A stretch of DNA of 64,000 nucleotides. Source: an uncultured Roseburia sp. GTDB taxonomy: Bacteria > Bacillota > Clostridia > Lachnospirales > Lachnospiraceae. The stretch's first letter is position 1; every line of letters begins with the position of its first letter. The DNA is taken from positions 62,001-126,000 of the forward strand of contig CANRYS010000010.1 in the NCBI GenBank assembly GCA_947644305.1. Reading direction: 5' to 3'. Both the position numbers and the translations under genes were made by a program. This document shows positions 9,967-18,237 of the stretch, piece by piece. The notes under the pieces are model-generated. The model searched no databases. It was not told where the DNA came from and saw only the letters and a list, made by a program, of their open reading frames with translations.

Positions 9967-10185
9967 TTATTCAAACGCATTCATCAAATCCTGAACGGTT
10001 TTATATGCTCTAATTTCTTCCGCCTTTGGATAACGATCGAATTTTTCATTTATGATAGAAATGACAGACAAAACGGCCACCGAATCCCAAGTCTCTAATT
10101 CTTCAAGAATGGTATCCTCTTTAACATTCTCGTCATCCATTTCCAAAATATCTGCAATTATTTCTATTTTCTCTTCTCTTGTCAT
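9967..10185 (-). CDS. Acyl carrier protein, subtype B (left)
   Basis: 72 residues with the attachment serine near residue 35 in ETWDSVAVLSVI. It lies 30 bases downstream of the subtype-B KAS III gene, in the reverse order to the subtype-A pair. The closest relative in the window is 16341-16562, which shares TREEKIEIIADILE-like and TWDSVAVLSVI segments. Confidence 0.9.
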   Translation of the reverse strand: MTREEKIEIIADILEMDDENVKEDTILEELETWDSVAVLSVISIINEKFDRYPKAEEIRAYKTVQDLMNAFE

Positions 10186-10216
10186 TGCTCTCTCTCCTTT
10201 ATTTTAATTCTATTTG

Positions 10217-11227
10217 TTACATCTGGAACATGTCTCTATCGTCAAATACATAATCACTTGAAATCAATGGCAATATATTCCTGGTATCCATTTCACAATA
10301 TACAATGCCCCAGGATAATCCGATGCCAAAACCACACATAAAGATCTTTTTCTTACCAGTTTCTTTTTCATGGTTCAAATGAAGACACGCGGTAAGCGGT
10401 ATAGATGCCGACGAGGTATTGCCATAATCGCCACTTGACAATAATACCTTTTCACCTGGAAGCTCTGCACTCTGTGCCACTCCTTCCACAATCATTTTCT
10501 GAGCCTGATGAAAAATATAATAATCTACATCTGAAACACTCAAATGATGGTCTGCATGAAACTGCTTTACACTGTCTACCACCTCATTCAATCCAAATAA
10601 GAGCACGGCATTTCCATCCATAACACCAGGTTTATCAAAGGGTTTATAGATATAATTTGCACGAGTGCCGTCACTATAATGCCGAAACAGCATAGATGTC
10701 TGACTTCCATACTCCAACGCTGTGGCGCTGGCAGCATCCCCTTCCAGCAGGGAAGATGTACTTAAGTCGCCACTTGCTAAGGCATTGCTTTCCCCTACAA
10801 GCAGAAGACCTCTTCCCTTTGTGGCGGAAAGAATCGCCGCAATGGTCTCAATCCCCCCTATATAACCAGAACACCCCAGATTGATATCATAGACCAAACA
10901 ATCTTTTCCGATGCCCAATCTTTGTTGAATGATAAATGCGGTGGATGGTCTTGATAACTCCGGCGATTGTGTAACAAAAATAAGTACATCGATTTCATTG
11001 CGATTCCATTCAAGTAAATTCAGTAGTTTATCTGCCGCGATAGTTGCCAGATCGGAAGCTTTTTGTCCATTTATACATACTCGCCTGTTCTCAATACCTG
11101 TAAGTATTACCTGTTTTTTTATTCTGCGGCTCTCTATCTTTTCAATGTAATCTAAATTACAGACTTCATTCTCAGGTACCGCAGAAACAATGCCCTTTAT
11201 TTCTATATTGCTGTATTCACCCTTCAC
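10217..11227 (-). CDS. KAS III-like 3-oxoacyl-ACP synthase, subtype B (left)
   Basis: 336 residues with a full triad: Cys near 119 (NLGCSGYIGG), His near 240 (IFHQAQKM) and Asn near 270 (DYGNTSSASIP). The N terminus GEYSNIEIKGIVSAVPEN is shared with the right-set proteins at 15333-16331 and 24242-25885. Subtype B typically ends in a GFGIGLSWG glycine-rich strand. With an adjacent carrier protein and reductases it could make a beta-hydroxyacyl chain from an acyl starter and malonyl units. Confidence 0.9.
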   Translation of the reverse strand: MKGEYSNIEIKGIVSAVPENEVCNLDYIEKIESRRIKKQVILTGIENRRVCINGQKASDLATIAADKLLNLLEWNRNEIDVLIFVTQSPELSRPSTAFIIQQRLGIGKDCLVYDINLGCSGYIGGIETIAAILSATKGRGLLLVGESNALASGDLSTSSLLEGDAASATALEYGSQTSMLFRHYSDGTRANYIYKPFDKPGVMDGNAVLLFGLNEVVDSVKQFHADHHLSVSDVDYYIFHQAQKMIVEGVAQSAELPGEKVLLSSGDYGNTSSASIPLTACLHLNHEKETGKKKIFMCGFGIGLSWGIVYCEMDTRNILPLISSDYVFDDRDMFQM

Positions 11228-11254
11228 ATCTTTTCTCCTTTTTAACTGGGATAC

Positions 11255-12010
11255 TTAATATACCCTGCCAGCACCAATCGTAATTAGTTCACCTGTGGTG
11301 TAATAGGATTGGTCAGACAACAAAAACTCCACATAAGCTGCAATAATGTCACTTGGAATCAATCCTAACTGTTGTACATGATCCGCTGCAGAAGAAAACC
11401 GTTTTCCGGTACTTGATACACTGGTTAACAAATTCTCTTTTTCTTTGGCCATCGGTGTACAAACAGCGCCAGGCAAAATAGCGTTTACCCGAATTTTTCT
11501 TCGTATAAACTCCTTTGCCATTGTCTTTACATACGAATTCAGAGCTGCTTTTGAGGCAGAATAACTTGACATTCCCACGTCTGGCATCAGACTTGCCGTT
11601 GATGATATCGCTATGATGGAGGATGCTTCTTTAGAAATTCTTGTGCTATAAAACTTTCTCGCTGTCTCAACAAAGGCAAAACAATTCACTGTCATCATCT
11701 GCACCATATGTTTTGTATTATTCACTTTTATCGGCCAGGTGCCATCCAGGCCGGCCGAGTACACCATACCATCTAGTTTTATTTTGTTTTCAGTACATTC
11801 GTTGAAAATAGTTTCTATATGATCTAAGTCCGTCAAATCATAACAAATGGGAATAATCGTCGCTTTTCCGGCATATTTTTGCTCTATGGCTTCTAATCTA
11901 TCCTTATTTCTTCCTACCAGAAGCAGATGATCAGAATCCGTCGCAAGCCTATGTACACACGTCTCACCAATTCCGGATGTAGCGCCTATAATCAAATAAT
12001 TTTTTCCCAT
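11255..12010 (-). CDS. Short-chain dehydrogenase/reductase, FabG-like (left 1)
   Basis: About 251 residues from the ATG at 12010, chosen because GGAGGAGTGAC precedes it inside the end of the carrier gene. The cofactor motif is GATSGIG (residues 9-15) and the catalytic tetrad is visible as ISS near 137, Tyr near 150 and Lys near 154 (SSYSASKAAL). The usual NNAG is YSAG here. Likely a 3-oxoacyl-ACP reductase acting on the product of the KAS III enzymes. Confidence 0.88.
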   Translation of the reverse strand: MGKNYLIIGATSGIGETCVHRLATDSDHLLLVGRNKDRLEAIEQKYAGKATIIPICYDLTDLDHIETIFNECTENKIKLDGMVYSAGLDGTWPIKVNNTKHMVQMMTVNCFAFVETARKFYSTRISKEASSIIAISSTASLMPDVGMSSYSASKAALNSYVKTMAKEFIRRKIRVNAILPGAVCTPMAKEKENLLTSVSSTGKRFSSAADHVQQLGLIPSDIIAAYVEFLLSDQSYYTTGELITIGAGRVY

Positions 12011-12011
12011 G

Positions 12012-12242
12012 TCACTCCTCCAGATCGGAAATGAACTGGCATATGTCACTCACAGTTTTAAAACTTTTGATCATGTCTGTGGTCAGGTTGTGCTCATATC
12101 TTTTTTTGATTTCCACCGTAAGGGCTAATGTGGCCAGGGAATCCCATTCATCTATTTCTTCTAAAACAGTATCCTCAGAAAGAGCACCCTCGTCCAAATC
12201 CATAACCTCTTCTAAAAAATTCAACTTTTCCTGTAATGTCAT
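12012..12242 (-). CDS. Acyl carrier protein, subtype C (left)
   Basis: 76 residues with the attachment serine near residue 35 in EIDEWDSLATLALTV. The next gene starts one base after its stop. The right-set relative is 23993-24214, with the same MTLQEKI/L start and EWDSL box. It lies between two SDR genes. Confidence 0.9.
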   Translation of the reverse strand: MTLQEKLNFLEEVMDLDEGALSEDTVLEEIDEWDSLATLALTVEIKKRYEHNLTTDMIKSFKTVSDICQFISDLEE

Positions 12243-12264
12243 TATTTTTTTCTCCTTTAAATTA

Positions 12265-12984
12265 TTATAGATTACCTGCTGAGACAGGTATAACTGCTCC
12301 TGTAATATATTTTGCCTTGGCAGATAAAAGAAATTCAGCTAAATATGAAACATATGCCGTTTCAATTAGTCCCAAAGGTTGTACATGACATAATTCTTCT
12401 TTCTTTATAAATGGAGCACGATCAATCATTTCTGTGTCCACGCAGGCCGGAGCAATTGCATTCACTCGGATCCCGCGTTTTGTAACTTCTTTTGCAAGTA
12501 CTTTTACCGCGGCTTCTAACGCTGCCTTCGAAGAGGTATAAGTACTCATACCCGCTGATATTCGATTTGTCGCATGAGATGAAATGGCCACGATACTTCC
12601 GCCATCCGCAGAATACTTTTTTTTAATAAAATATTTACTGAGTTCAACAAATGCCATATAATTTACCGTTAAGGTCTCACACATCAGCCCGATATCGTTG
12701 TTTCGGATTGGTATATCATGATTCACACCAGCGCAATATACCATACCATTTAGTTTTATACCGGATTCTATACAAAAATCAAATATTGTTTGTATGTGTT
12801 CCAAATCATTTAAATCATAAGGAATAATATAGGATTTTCCAGAAATATTTGTTTGTATATTCTTTAGCTTATCCGCATTTCTTGCCACCAGTACCACAGT
12901 CGCTCCCTGGGCCGATAAATACTCGGCGGTCTTGGCACCAATCCCTTGAGAGGCTCCCGTGATCAATATATTTTTCTCTTTCAT
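12265..12984 (-). CDS. Short-chain dehydrogenase/reductase, FabG-like (left 2)
   Basis: 239 residues with GASQGIG at 10-16 and the Ser-Tyr-Lys set in AISSHATN, then Tyr near 149 and Lys near 153 (STYTSSKAAL). RVNAIAPACVDTEM follows as in FabG-type enzymes. It is a second ketoreductase in the left set, 20 bases downstream of the first GNAT gene. The matching right-set gene is 23209-23934. Confidence 0.88.
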   Translation of the reverse strand: MKEKNILITGASQGIGAKTAEYLSAQGATVVLVARNADKLKNIQTNISGKSYIIPYDLNDLEHIQTIFDFCIESGIKLNGMVYCAGVNHDIPIRNNDIGLMCETLTVNYMAFVELSKYFIKKKYSADGGSIVAISSHATNRISAGMSTYTSSKAALEAAVKVLAKEVTKRGIRVNAIAPACVDTEMIDRAPFIKKEELCHVQPLGLIETAYVSYLAEFLLSAKAKYITGAVIPVSAGNL

Positions 12985-13002
12985 CTTCTCTCCTTTTCTG
13001 GC

Positions 13003-13995
13003 TTAACATGGCCTATCCTGATCCCCATCTCCCAGAAACAACCGGAATCCCTCTATTCTGGGATCCATCAAACGTAAAGTCACATTTCTTTGCTCAAATG
13101 GATGAAAATAATTAGGAATAATATTCTCACTGTCCATGTCACAGCGGATAAACCCTGCCTGCTCATATAGTTGTACTGGTATACCAAAAGAATATACATC
13201 CATATATTCGTACTGCTTCTCTTTTATTAAATGGTCAAGGGAACATGTTATTTTTCCCAAATCATGTAAGTCCCCATAAAAATCAATGATTTTTCCAACT
13301 TTTCTATCTTCTGCCCGTTCTTCCCTTGTTATTAAAATAGAATTCGACGTTCCATCCTGATTTACAATTTTCCATATATCATATTGATATACCGGATGAT
13401 CAAAATATCTTTTTTGTATATAAGCATAATCCTTACTCATAATACAATTCGCAAGTACCTCTTCCGAAATGATTTCTTTCATTTCCTCAACCGTATGTAT
13501 AGATTTCAGACCATATCCGGTATCTTCTGCTTTGGGTATCATTTTGTTTTTGATCTTCGCAATCTTATAATTCGTTATGTCGGCCAGACGATAATAGTGA
13601 TCCATCACAGTAGGAGACATTCCCAACATCTTATAGATACGGTTTGCTTTGTTACTGAGCCCTGCGGAACAACTGTATCTGACTTGAAGCTGGTCAAACA
13701 TATATTTTTCCAGTTCCATCCCAAGTACAGGATTGGGACTCTTAATCGTTTTCCATATACTTCCCGAAATATCCGGATTGGGACGTTTACTATATAGAAT
13801 GACACCCTGCATTCCATAAATCTTACCAGCAGTATCATCTACAGCTAAAAAAACATTAATCTGACCGTCATCTACAAACTGCCATTCAAAAAACTCTCTG
13901 TCTCTGGCAAGAATATGCCCTTTTTTCCAATGCGCATCAATAAACTTCATGATTTGGGGAATATCTTCGTATACGGCCTGCCGAATCGATATCAT
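13003..13995 (-). CDS. GNAT/FemAB-like acyltransferase, promoter-proximal gene of the left set
   Basis: About 330 residues from the ATG at 13995, preceded by GGTGGAGAAGAATT. A longer frame reaches 14106, but the paralogue at 22194-23183 starts exactly where this ATG does (MISIRQAVYEDIP against MISMRRAVYEDIP). The N-terminal half is GNAT-like (AVYEDIPQIMKFID, KIYGMQGVILYS); the C-terminal half is a second acyltransferase-like lobe ending in NIIPNYFHPFEQ. It is the first gene read leftward from the invertible element, 123 bases from its edge, so its expression is the one most exposed to the switch. Confidence 0.7.
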   Translation of the reverse strand: MISIRQAVYEDIPQIMKFIDAHWKKGHILARDREFFEWQFVDDGQINVFLAVDDTAGKIYGMQGVILYSKRPNPDISGSIWKTIKSPNPVLGMELEKYMFDQLQVRYSCSAGLSNKANRIYKMLGMSPTVMDHYYRLADITNYKIAKIKNKMIPKAEDTGYGLKSIHTVEEMKEIISEEVLANCIMSKDYAYIQKRYFDHPVYQYDIWKIVNQDGTSNSILITREERAEDRKVGKIIDFYGDLHDLGKITCSLDHLIKEKQYEYMDVYSFGIPVQLYEQAGFIRCDMDSENIIPNYFHPFEQRNVTLRLMDPRIEGFRLFLGDGDQDRPC

Positions 13996-14118
13996 AATTC
14001 TTCTCCACCAATCTCCATTCTTAATAAAAAAACTGCCCCAGATACTGGACACAGTTATGGTTTTTATATTCTGTGCCTCCATGCAGCAATTTTCATGCAA
14101 ATCCATACATGGACATAC
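13996..14118 (-). promoter_or_regulatory. Left untranslated leader between invertible element and left gene set
   Basis: This 123-base stretch holds no credible gene. Read leftward it has a TATAAA-like hexamer but only a poor -35 (TTGCTG at 15-base spacing), so I cannot place a promoter here. If the left operon promoter lies inside the invertible element, this is its 5' leader. Confidence 0.35.
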
Positions 14119-14142
14119 CCTTAAGATGGAAACTTAAGGATA
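14119..14142 (+). repeat. Left inverted repeat / recombinase crossover site
   Basis: Arms CCTTAAG (14119-14125) and CTTAAGG (14133-14139) flank the 7-base spacer ATGGAAA. The outer bases continue the arm symmetry to about 10 bases per arm with one mismatch. This is a pair of recombinase half-sites around an asymmetric strand-exchange region. Confidence 0.9.
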
Positions 14143-14179
14143 TCAACTTAGTCCGTGGGCATCATTGAGCTGGAATGAA

Positions 14180-14188
14180 TGTTATAAT
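14180..14188 (+). promoter_or_regulatory. Extended -10 promoter of the recombinase gene
   Basis: TGTTATAAT is a perfect extended -10 element (TGn plus TATAAT). No good -35 lies at normal spacing, as is allowed for extended -10 promoters. It points into the recombinase gene and lies inside the invertible segment, so it turns with it. Confidence 0.6.
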
Positions 14189-14212
14189 CTTTAAAAAATG
14201 GAGGAAAAAGTA

Positions 14213-15193
14213 ATGAAAGCACAAAAACAAAAAGACATAACGGTAGAAACATGGGTCAGGGGCTGGCAAAGAGAGTACAAAAGTTATATCAAGGAATCCA
14301 CATTTGCCACCTATTCTGTAGCGATTGAAAACCACATACTCCCGTATTTTGGGATGAAAAAACTAAAGAGTATCGGTCATGATGACAATCAGAACTTTAT
14401 CCTGTTCTTATCGCAAAAAAGAAAGAAAAATGGCTCTGGAACCCTGTCTCATAAATCAGTAAAAGATATTGTGGCTTTGTGGCTGGGAATTTTAGAAAAA
14501 GCGGAGAAGAAAGGTTACATCTGTCTTGGAAAAATGCAGTATCAGTATCCTATATCTGGTACTGTCAGGATGTCCGCAATCAATGAAAACTGCTTGACTT
14601 TACAGGAGGAGTATGAGATAATGAAGTGCCTGCAAAAGCAACGATCTTTGAAGAGTTTGGGGATTGCGCTGGCGCTGGCAACAGGGATGCGGATTGGTGA
14701 GGTTTGTGCCCTGCAATGGGGCTGTATTGACCTCTCTGAAGGACTGGTTCATGTGAAGCAGACGTTACAGCGTATATATACGAAAGAACATGGCAAAGGA
14801 AAAAGCAAGGTCATTGTAACTGCTCCAAAATCTATTAACTCCAACCGGTATATTCCTTTGCCGGAGAATTATCTTCCCATATTAAAAAAACATCAGGCAG
14901 GACCATCTGCCTATTTGCTGACCGGAAGTGAGGATAAATTTATAGAACCCCGCACTTTGCGGGAATACTATAACCGGCTTATGGAAAGCAATGGAACAAA
15001 ATATGTGACCTTTCATGGGTTGCGGCATACCTTTGCTACCCGTTTAGTGGAGGCTGGATGTGACTATAAAACCATCAGTGAGCTTTTGGGTCATGCGGAC
15101 ATCAATACGACGTTCCGAACCTATGTTCATAGTGACATGGAAAAAAAGAGACAGTTTATGGAAAAAGCTGGAAATCTTATTGGGATAGGTTAA
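14213..15193 (+). CDS. Tyrosine recombinase (DNA invertase)
   Basis: About 326 residues. The N-terminal SAM-like core-binding domain (residues 10-100) is followed by a catalytic domain with Arg near 160 (TGMRIGE), Lys in TAPKSINSNRY, the HGLRH box near 268-272, His near 294 (LGHAD) and the nucleophile Tyr near 304 (FRTYVHS). All are present, so it should be active. I chose the ATG at 14213 because GGAGG lies eight bases before it and itself overlaps an upstream ATG at 14198. There are no phage or conjugation genes nearby. Its location between inverted repeats argues for a dedicated invertase rather than a phage integrase. Confidence 0.88.
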   Translation: MKAQKQKDITVETWVRGWQREYKSYIKESTFATYSVAIENHILPYFGMKKLKSIGHDDNQNFILFLSQKRKKNGSGTLSHKSVKDIVALWLGILEKAEKKGYICLGKMQYQYPISGTVRMSAINENCLTLQEEYEIMKCLQKQRSLKSLGIALALATGMRIGEVCALQWGCIDLSEGLVHVKQTLQRIYTKEHGKGKSKVIVTAPKSINSNRYIPLPENYLPILKKHQAGPSAYLLTGSEDKFIEPRTLREYYNRLMESNGTKYVTFHGLRHTFATRLVEAGCDYKTISELLGHADINTTFRTYVHSDMEKKRQFMEKAGNLIGIG

Positions 15194-15228
15194 GAAAAGA
15201 CAAGTTCTGTCCGATATAAAAAAGGATG

Positions 15229-15252
15229 TATCCTTAAGTTTCCATCTTAAGG
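15229..15252 (-). repeat. Right inverted repeat / recombinase crossover site
   Basis: Exact reverse complement of the left repeat, with CCTTAAG and CTTAAGG arms around the spacer TTTCCAT. Here the dyad extends perfectly to 10 bases per arm (15229-15238 and 15246-15255). Confidence 0.9.
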
Positions 15253-15260
15253 ATATTTTT
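15229..15260 (+). terminator. Possible intrinsic terminator made from the right repeat
   Basis: Read rightward, the repeat forms a 10-bp perfect stem with a 7-base loop followed by TTTTT at 15256-15260. The stem is AT-rich, so strength is doubtful. The left repeat lacks the T run on its outer side, so a transcript leaving the element leftward would not be stopped in the same way. Confidence 0.4.
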
Positions 15261-15332
15261 CTACAATATATAGACTAGCATTGGCAGACGAAAAATATTC
15301 ATTCCTTTGCTGGTAGAAAGGTTACAAGACTT

Positions 15333-16331
15333 ATGTATGGAAAATATGAGAACATAAAAATCAGAGGAATTGCCTCTGCTGTTCCCACAAAAGTTATTGA
15401 CAATGAACAATGTGCGGAAAAATTAGGAAGCCGCCGGGCTAAAAAGCAAGTGCTTCTTACAGGAATCCGTCATCGTCACTGTGTAAAAAAAGGACAGTCT
15501 GCATCGGATTTGAGTTGTGTAAGTGCAGAAAAGCTGCTACAGAAATTGCAATGGGACAGAAACGATATTCGGGTTATTGTGAACGTGACGCAGTCTCCAG
15601 ATGTACATACGCCATCTACAGCAATGATTATTCAAAAGCGGCTCGGCATCGGGGAAGATTGTCTGGCATTTGATGTAAACCTTGGATGCACAGGGTATGT
15701 CAGCGGTTTGCAGATTATCGCTGCCCTGATGCAAAATACTGGAGGCAAAGGACTTTTATTCGTCGGTGATGGAATGTATTCCGAGATGCCGGAGATACCG
15801 ACGACAGATTCCCTGTTATTCGGAGATGGAGCCAGCGCGACAGCGATAGAATTAGAAGACAATAATCCCATGTTTTACGCACAGAAAACAGACGGAACAA
15901 GGCATAATCTGCTTAGTGTTGCATTAGATGGAACTCTGACAATGGATGGCAATTCCGTTCTTTTATTCTCATTGAACGAAGTTTCTCAAAGTATTAAAGA
16001 GTGTAAGAAACATTTTTCTATTGAAGAAGAAAGTATTGATTATTACATATTACACCAGGCACAGAAACTAATATTAGAAGGTATTTCCAAAGAATGTGAT
16101 ATTGCTTCCGAAAAAGTACTGACCTCTTTTGAAGAATATGGAAACACATCTACTGCCACTTTACCAATTACCATATGTAACAACATACAAGAAATACAAA
16201 AGAAAAAACATGTTAGGTTGTATTTGTGCGGATTCGGTGTTGGTCTGGCCTGGTCCAGCGTAGTAGTAGAATTGGATACCGATTGCATTTTACCGATTGA
16301 GGTAACGGATTATAGTTATAACGATTTATAG
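15333..16331 (+). CDS. KAS III-like 3-oxoacyl-ACP synthase, subtype B (right, first gene)
   Basis: 332 residues with Cys near 119 (NLGCTGYVSG), His near 241 (LHQAQKL) and Asn near 271 (EYGNTSTATLP). It is a close relative of 10217-11227, sharing KYENIKIRGIASAVPT and SRRAKKQVLLTGI. It starts 80 bases outside the right edge of the invertible element and is followed by its carrier protein after nine bases. A possible promoter outside the element, TTTCCA (15239-15244) with TACAAT (15262-15267) at 17-base spacing, overlaps the right repeat. Confidence 0.9.
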   Translation: MYGKYENIKIRGIASAVPTKVIDNEQCAEKLGSRRAKKQVLLTGIRHRHCVKKGQSASDLSCVSAEKLLQKLQWDRNDIRVIVNVTQSPDVHTPSTAMIIQKRLGIGEDCLAFDVNLGCTGYVSGLQIIAALMQNTGGKGLLFVGDGMYSEMPEIPTTDSLLFGDGASATAIELEDNNPMFYAQKTDGTRHNLLSVALDGTLTMDGNSVLLFSLNEVSQSIKECKKHFSIEEESIDYYILHQAQKLILEGISKECDIASEKVLTSFEEYGNTSTATLPITICNNIQEIQKKKHVRLYLCGFGVGLAWSSVVVELDTDCILPIEVTDYSYNDL

Positions 16332-16340
16332 GAGGAATGA

Positions 16341-16562
16341 ATGATGAATAGAGAAGAAAAATTAGAAATTATTGCAGACATTTTGGAAGTAGAAGCTGAT
16401 GAACTGCAGGAAGATATGGTTCTGGATGATTTTGAAACATGGGATTCTGTAGCTGTTTTGTCTGTGATCGCCATGATGGACGAAAAATTTGGAAAATACC
16501 CACATGCTTCTGAAATCCGCCAGTATATTCGGGTTATTGATCTTATGAACAGCATGGAATAA
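16341..16562 (+). CDS. Acyl carrier protein, subtype B (right)
   Basis: 73 residues, serine near residue 36 in ETWDSVAVLSVI. GGAGG at 16331-16335 overlaps the end of the KAS III gene and serves either of two adjacent ATGs (16341 or 16344). It pairs with the subtype-B synthase as in the left set. Confidence 0.9.
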   Translation: MMNREEKLEIIADILEVEADELQEDMVLDDFETWDSVAVLSVIAMMDEKFGKYPHASEIRQYIRVIDLMNSME

Positions 16563-16619
16563 AGAATTTTTGTTCTTTGATGCGCAAAAAACGTGCGCAA
16601 ATGGATAACATGGAGGATT

Positions 16620-17366
16620 ATGATGAAAAATCCAATGGATGTATCGGGCAGAAGGATTCTAGTGACAGGAGCTTCTTCCGGGATCGGACGGGCAACTTCT
16701 GTCTTACTGAGTGAATTAGGTGCCCAACTTGTTTTAATGGGAAGAGACGAACGACGTCTGGATGAGACCCAGCAGATGCTGACTGGCAGCGGACATACTG
16801 CTATCTCCTTGGAACTTACTGATTTTGAAAAATACTCAGAGGTTTTTAAAGAGATACGCAATACGGGGAATAAACTTTCCGGCCTGGTGCACTGTGCCGG
16901 AATTGCAAAAGTAATTCCTCTTAAAGTCGTTTCAGCTGTAAATATCCACGAGATGTTTGATGTGAATTTCGTTTCTTTTATGGAACTCACCAAACACTAC
17001 AGCAAAAAAACCAACTCTCTGGGTGGGAGCATAGTCTGTTTGTCTGCTATAAATGCACATTATCCACAGAAATGTATGAGTGTTTATGCCGCTACGAAAG
17101 GGGCACTGGAAATGGCAGTCTCATCTCTCGCTGTGGAACTATTTGATAAAGATATTCGTGTCAACGCGATTGTACCTGGGCCAATCGCCACTCCGATGGC
17201 AGATTCCTTTGGCGAAGTTTCTGGTGGAGAAAGTAATATTACAGGAAGACAGCTGATGCCGATGGGAGCGCCAGAAGATATCGCAAATATGGCGGCATAC
17301 CTGCTCAGTGATGCAGCAAAATTTATAACAGGAAGAAAATTTTATGTAGATGGAGGACGGCTGTGA
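16620..17366 (+). CDS. Short-chain dehydrogenase/reductase, FabG-like (right 1)
   Basis: About 248 residues from the ATG at 16620, which follows GGAGGATT; a GTG at 16593 lies before that site and is less likely. GASSGIG is near 17-23, and the Ser-Tyr-Lys set is at about 142, 156 and 160 (MSVYAATKGAL). RVNAIVPGPIATPM and a YVDGG end make it the most typical FabG-like enzyme in the window. Its stop overlaps the next gene start. Confidence 0.88.
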   Translation: MMKNPMDVSGRRILVTGASSGIGRATSVLLSELGAQLVLMGRDERRLDETQQMLTGSGHTAISLELTDFEKYSEVFKEIRNTGNKLSGLVHCAGIAKVIPLKVVSAVNIHEMFDVNFVSFMELTKHYSKKTNSLGGSIVCLSAINAHYPQKCMSVYAATKGALEMAVSSLAVELFDKDIRVNAIVPGPIATPMADSFGEVSGGESNITGRQLMPMGAPEDIANMAAYLLSDAAKFITGRKFYVDGGRL

Positions 17367-18226
17367 TGAAAAGAGAACGCGATCTGAAATTATTTCAAAC
17401 CAGGGATAAATCCTGGGTGACATACGGAGATCTTGTACATGCCCTGCGTGATGTGAAAGCGGACGACTGTGAAGTGCTTCTGGTACATACGGACCTTTCT
17501 TTTGGTCTTCCGAACCGAGAGTTCAAGCGGAAAGAACTGGTAGAGATTTTATATGATCTCATCTGTGAACTGGGCGTTAATACACTGGTATTTCCAACAT
17601 TTACTTTCAGCTATGGCAACCGGGAAGACTTTGATGTACGAAATACCAAATCCAAGATGGGGATGATCAACGAATACGCCAGACAGAGACCGGAAGCCCT
17701 CCGCTCGGAAGATCCTCTGATGTCTGTTTGTGTCATCGGAGATCATAAAGAACTGGCAGAAGTGAGCGGAAATAAATCTCTGGGACCAGGGAGCTTTTTT
17801 GACCGCCTGCACAATACCCCGAATGTCAGGATTCTTTTCTTCGGGGCCCAGCTGCCACAATGCCACACACAGATGCATTATGTAGAAGAAAAATTGCGGG
17901 TTCCTTACCGATATGATAAAGAATTTGAGGGACATATCATAGACCGGGAAGGGAATAAACGAGAGGATAAACATATTTTGTATGTAAAGTACAGGGATGT
18001 GCTACCCTGTGTTCCTCCTGCCTTTGAACAGGAACTGATGGATCAGGGGCTCTTTTTAAAGCAAAAAGTCGGTGACTCTTCTGTCTCCTGCTTTACAGAA
18101 AAAACCGCATATGATAAAGCTGTGGAATGGCTGACAAAAGATGTGAACTGCTTTCTGGCAGAACCCTATGATACGAAACCCCTGGTAAAAGAATATTCAT
18201 ATGGCAATGTTACAACCGTGCAATAG
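17366..18226 (+). CDS. AAC(3)-family acyltransferase (surface-sugar N-acyltransferase candidate)
   Basis: About 286 residues; ATG at 17366 or GTG at 17363, both behind GGAGG. Family features are VLLVHTDLSFG, LVFPTFTFSYG, SEDPLMSV, a GPGSFFDRL loop and HYVEEKLRVPYRY. Founding members acetylate the 3-amino group of aminoglycosides, but many homologues lie in glycan loci and acylate amino sugars. The neighbours here are a reductase and an AMP ligase, so use of a pathway-made acyl donor on an amino sugar is more likely than drug resistance (inference). The left set has no counterpart, a clear difference between the two programs. Confidence 0.8.
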   Translation: MKRERDLKLFQTRDKSWVTYGDLVHALRDVKADDCEVLLVHTDLSFGLPNREFKRKELVEILYDLICELGVNTLVFPTFTFSYGNREDFDVRNTKSKMGMINEYARQRPEALRSEDPLMSVCVIGDHKELAEVSGNKSLGPGSFFDRLHNTPNVRILFFGAQLPQCHTQMHYVEEKLRVPYRYDKEFEGHIIDREGNKREDKHILYVKYRDVLPCVPPAFEQELMDQGLFLKQKVGDSSVSCFTEKTAYDKAVEWLTKDVNCFLAEPYDTKPLVKEYSYGNVTTVQ

Positions 18227-18237
18227 GAGGCTCTGAT

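Larger units (their letters stand above)
14119..15252. mobile_element. Invertible DNA element with its own tyrosine recombinase (phase-variation switch)
   Basis: A 1134-base segment bounded by perfect 24-base inverted repeats (14119-14142 and 15229-15252). It contains only a tyrosine recombinase gene and short flanks. It lies exactly between two divergent operons with paralogous contents. Because the repeats are inverted and their 7-base spacers point in opposite directions, recombination would flip the segment rather than excise it. This is the layout of RecV/Xer-type phase switches in Clostridia. Which promoter is moved could not be decided from sequence. Confidence 0.85.

Noticed and set aside
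14101-14112. Upstream extension of the left GNAT gene to 14106
   Set aside because: The extra residues have no match in the paralogue and the good ribosome site is at 13995.
14213-15193. Tyrosine recombinase as a phage or ICE integrase
   Set aside because: No phage or transfer genes nearby, and perfect inverted repeats flank the gene at both sides, which fits inversion better than integration.
16316-16993. Long minus-strand frame across the right carrier protein and SDR
   Set aside because: Low-complexity Ser/Thr-rich translation; shadow of two clear plus-strand genes.
17366-18226. AAC(3)-like gene as an aminoglycoside resistance gene
   Set aside because: It is embedded and overlapping in an acyl-biosynthesis operon; many family members act on sugars in glycan loci.
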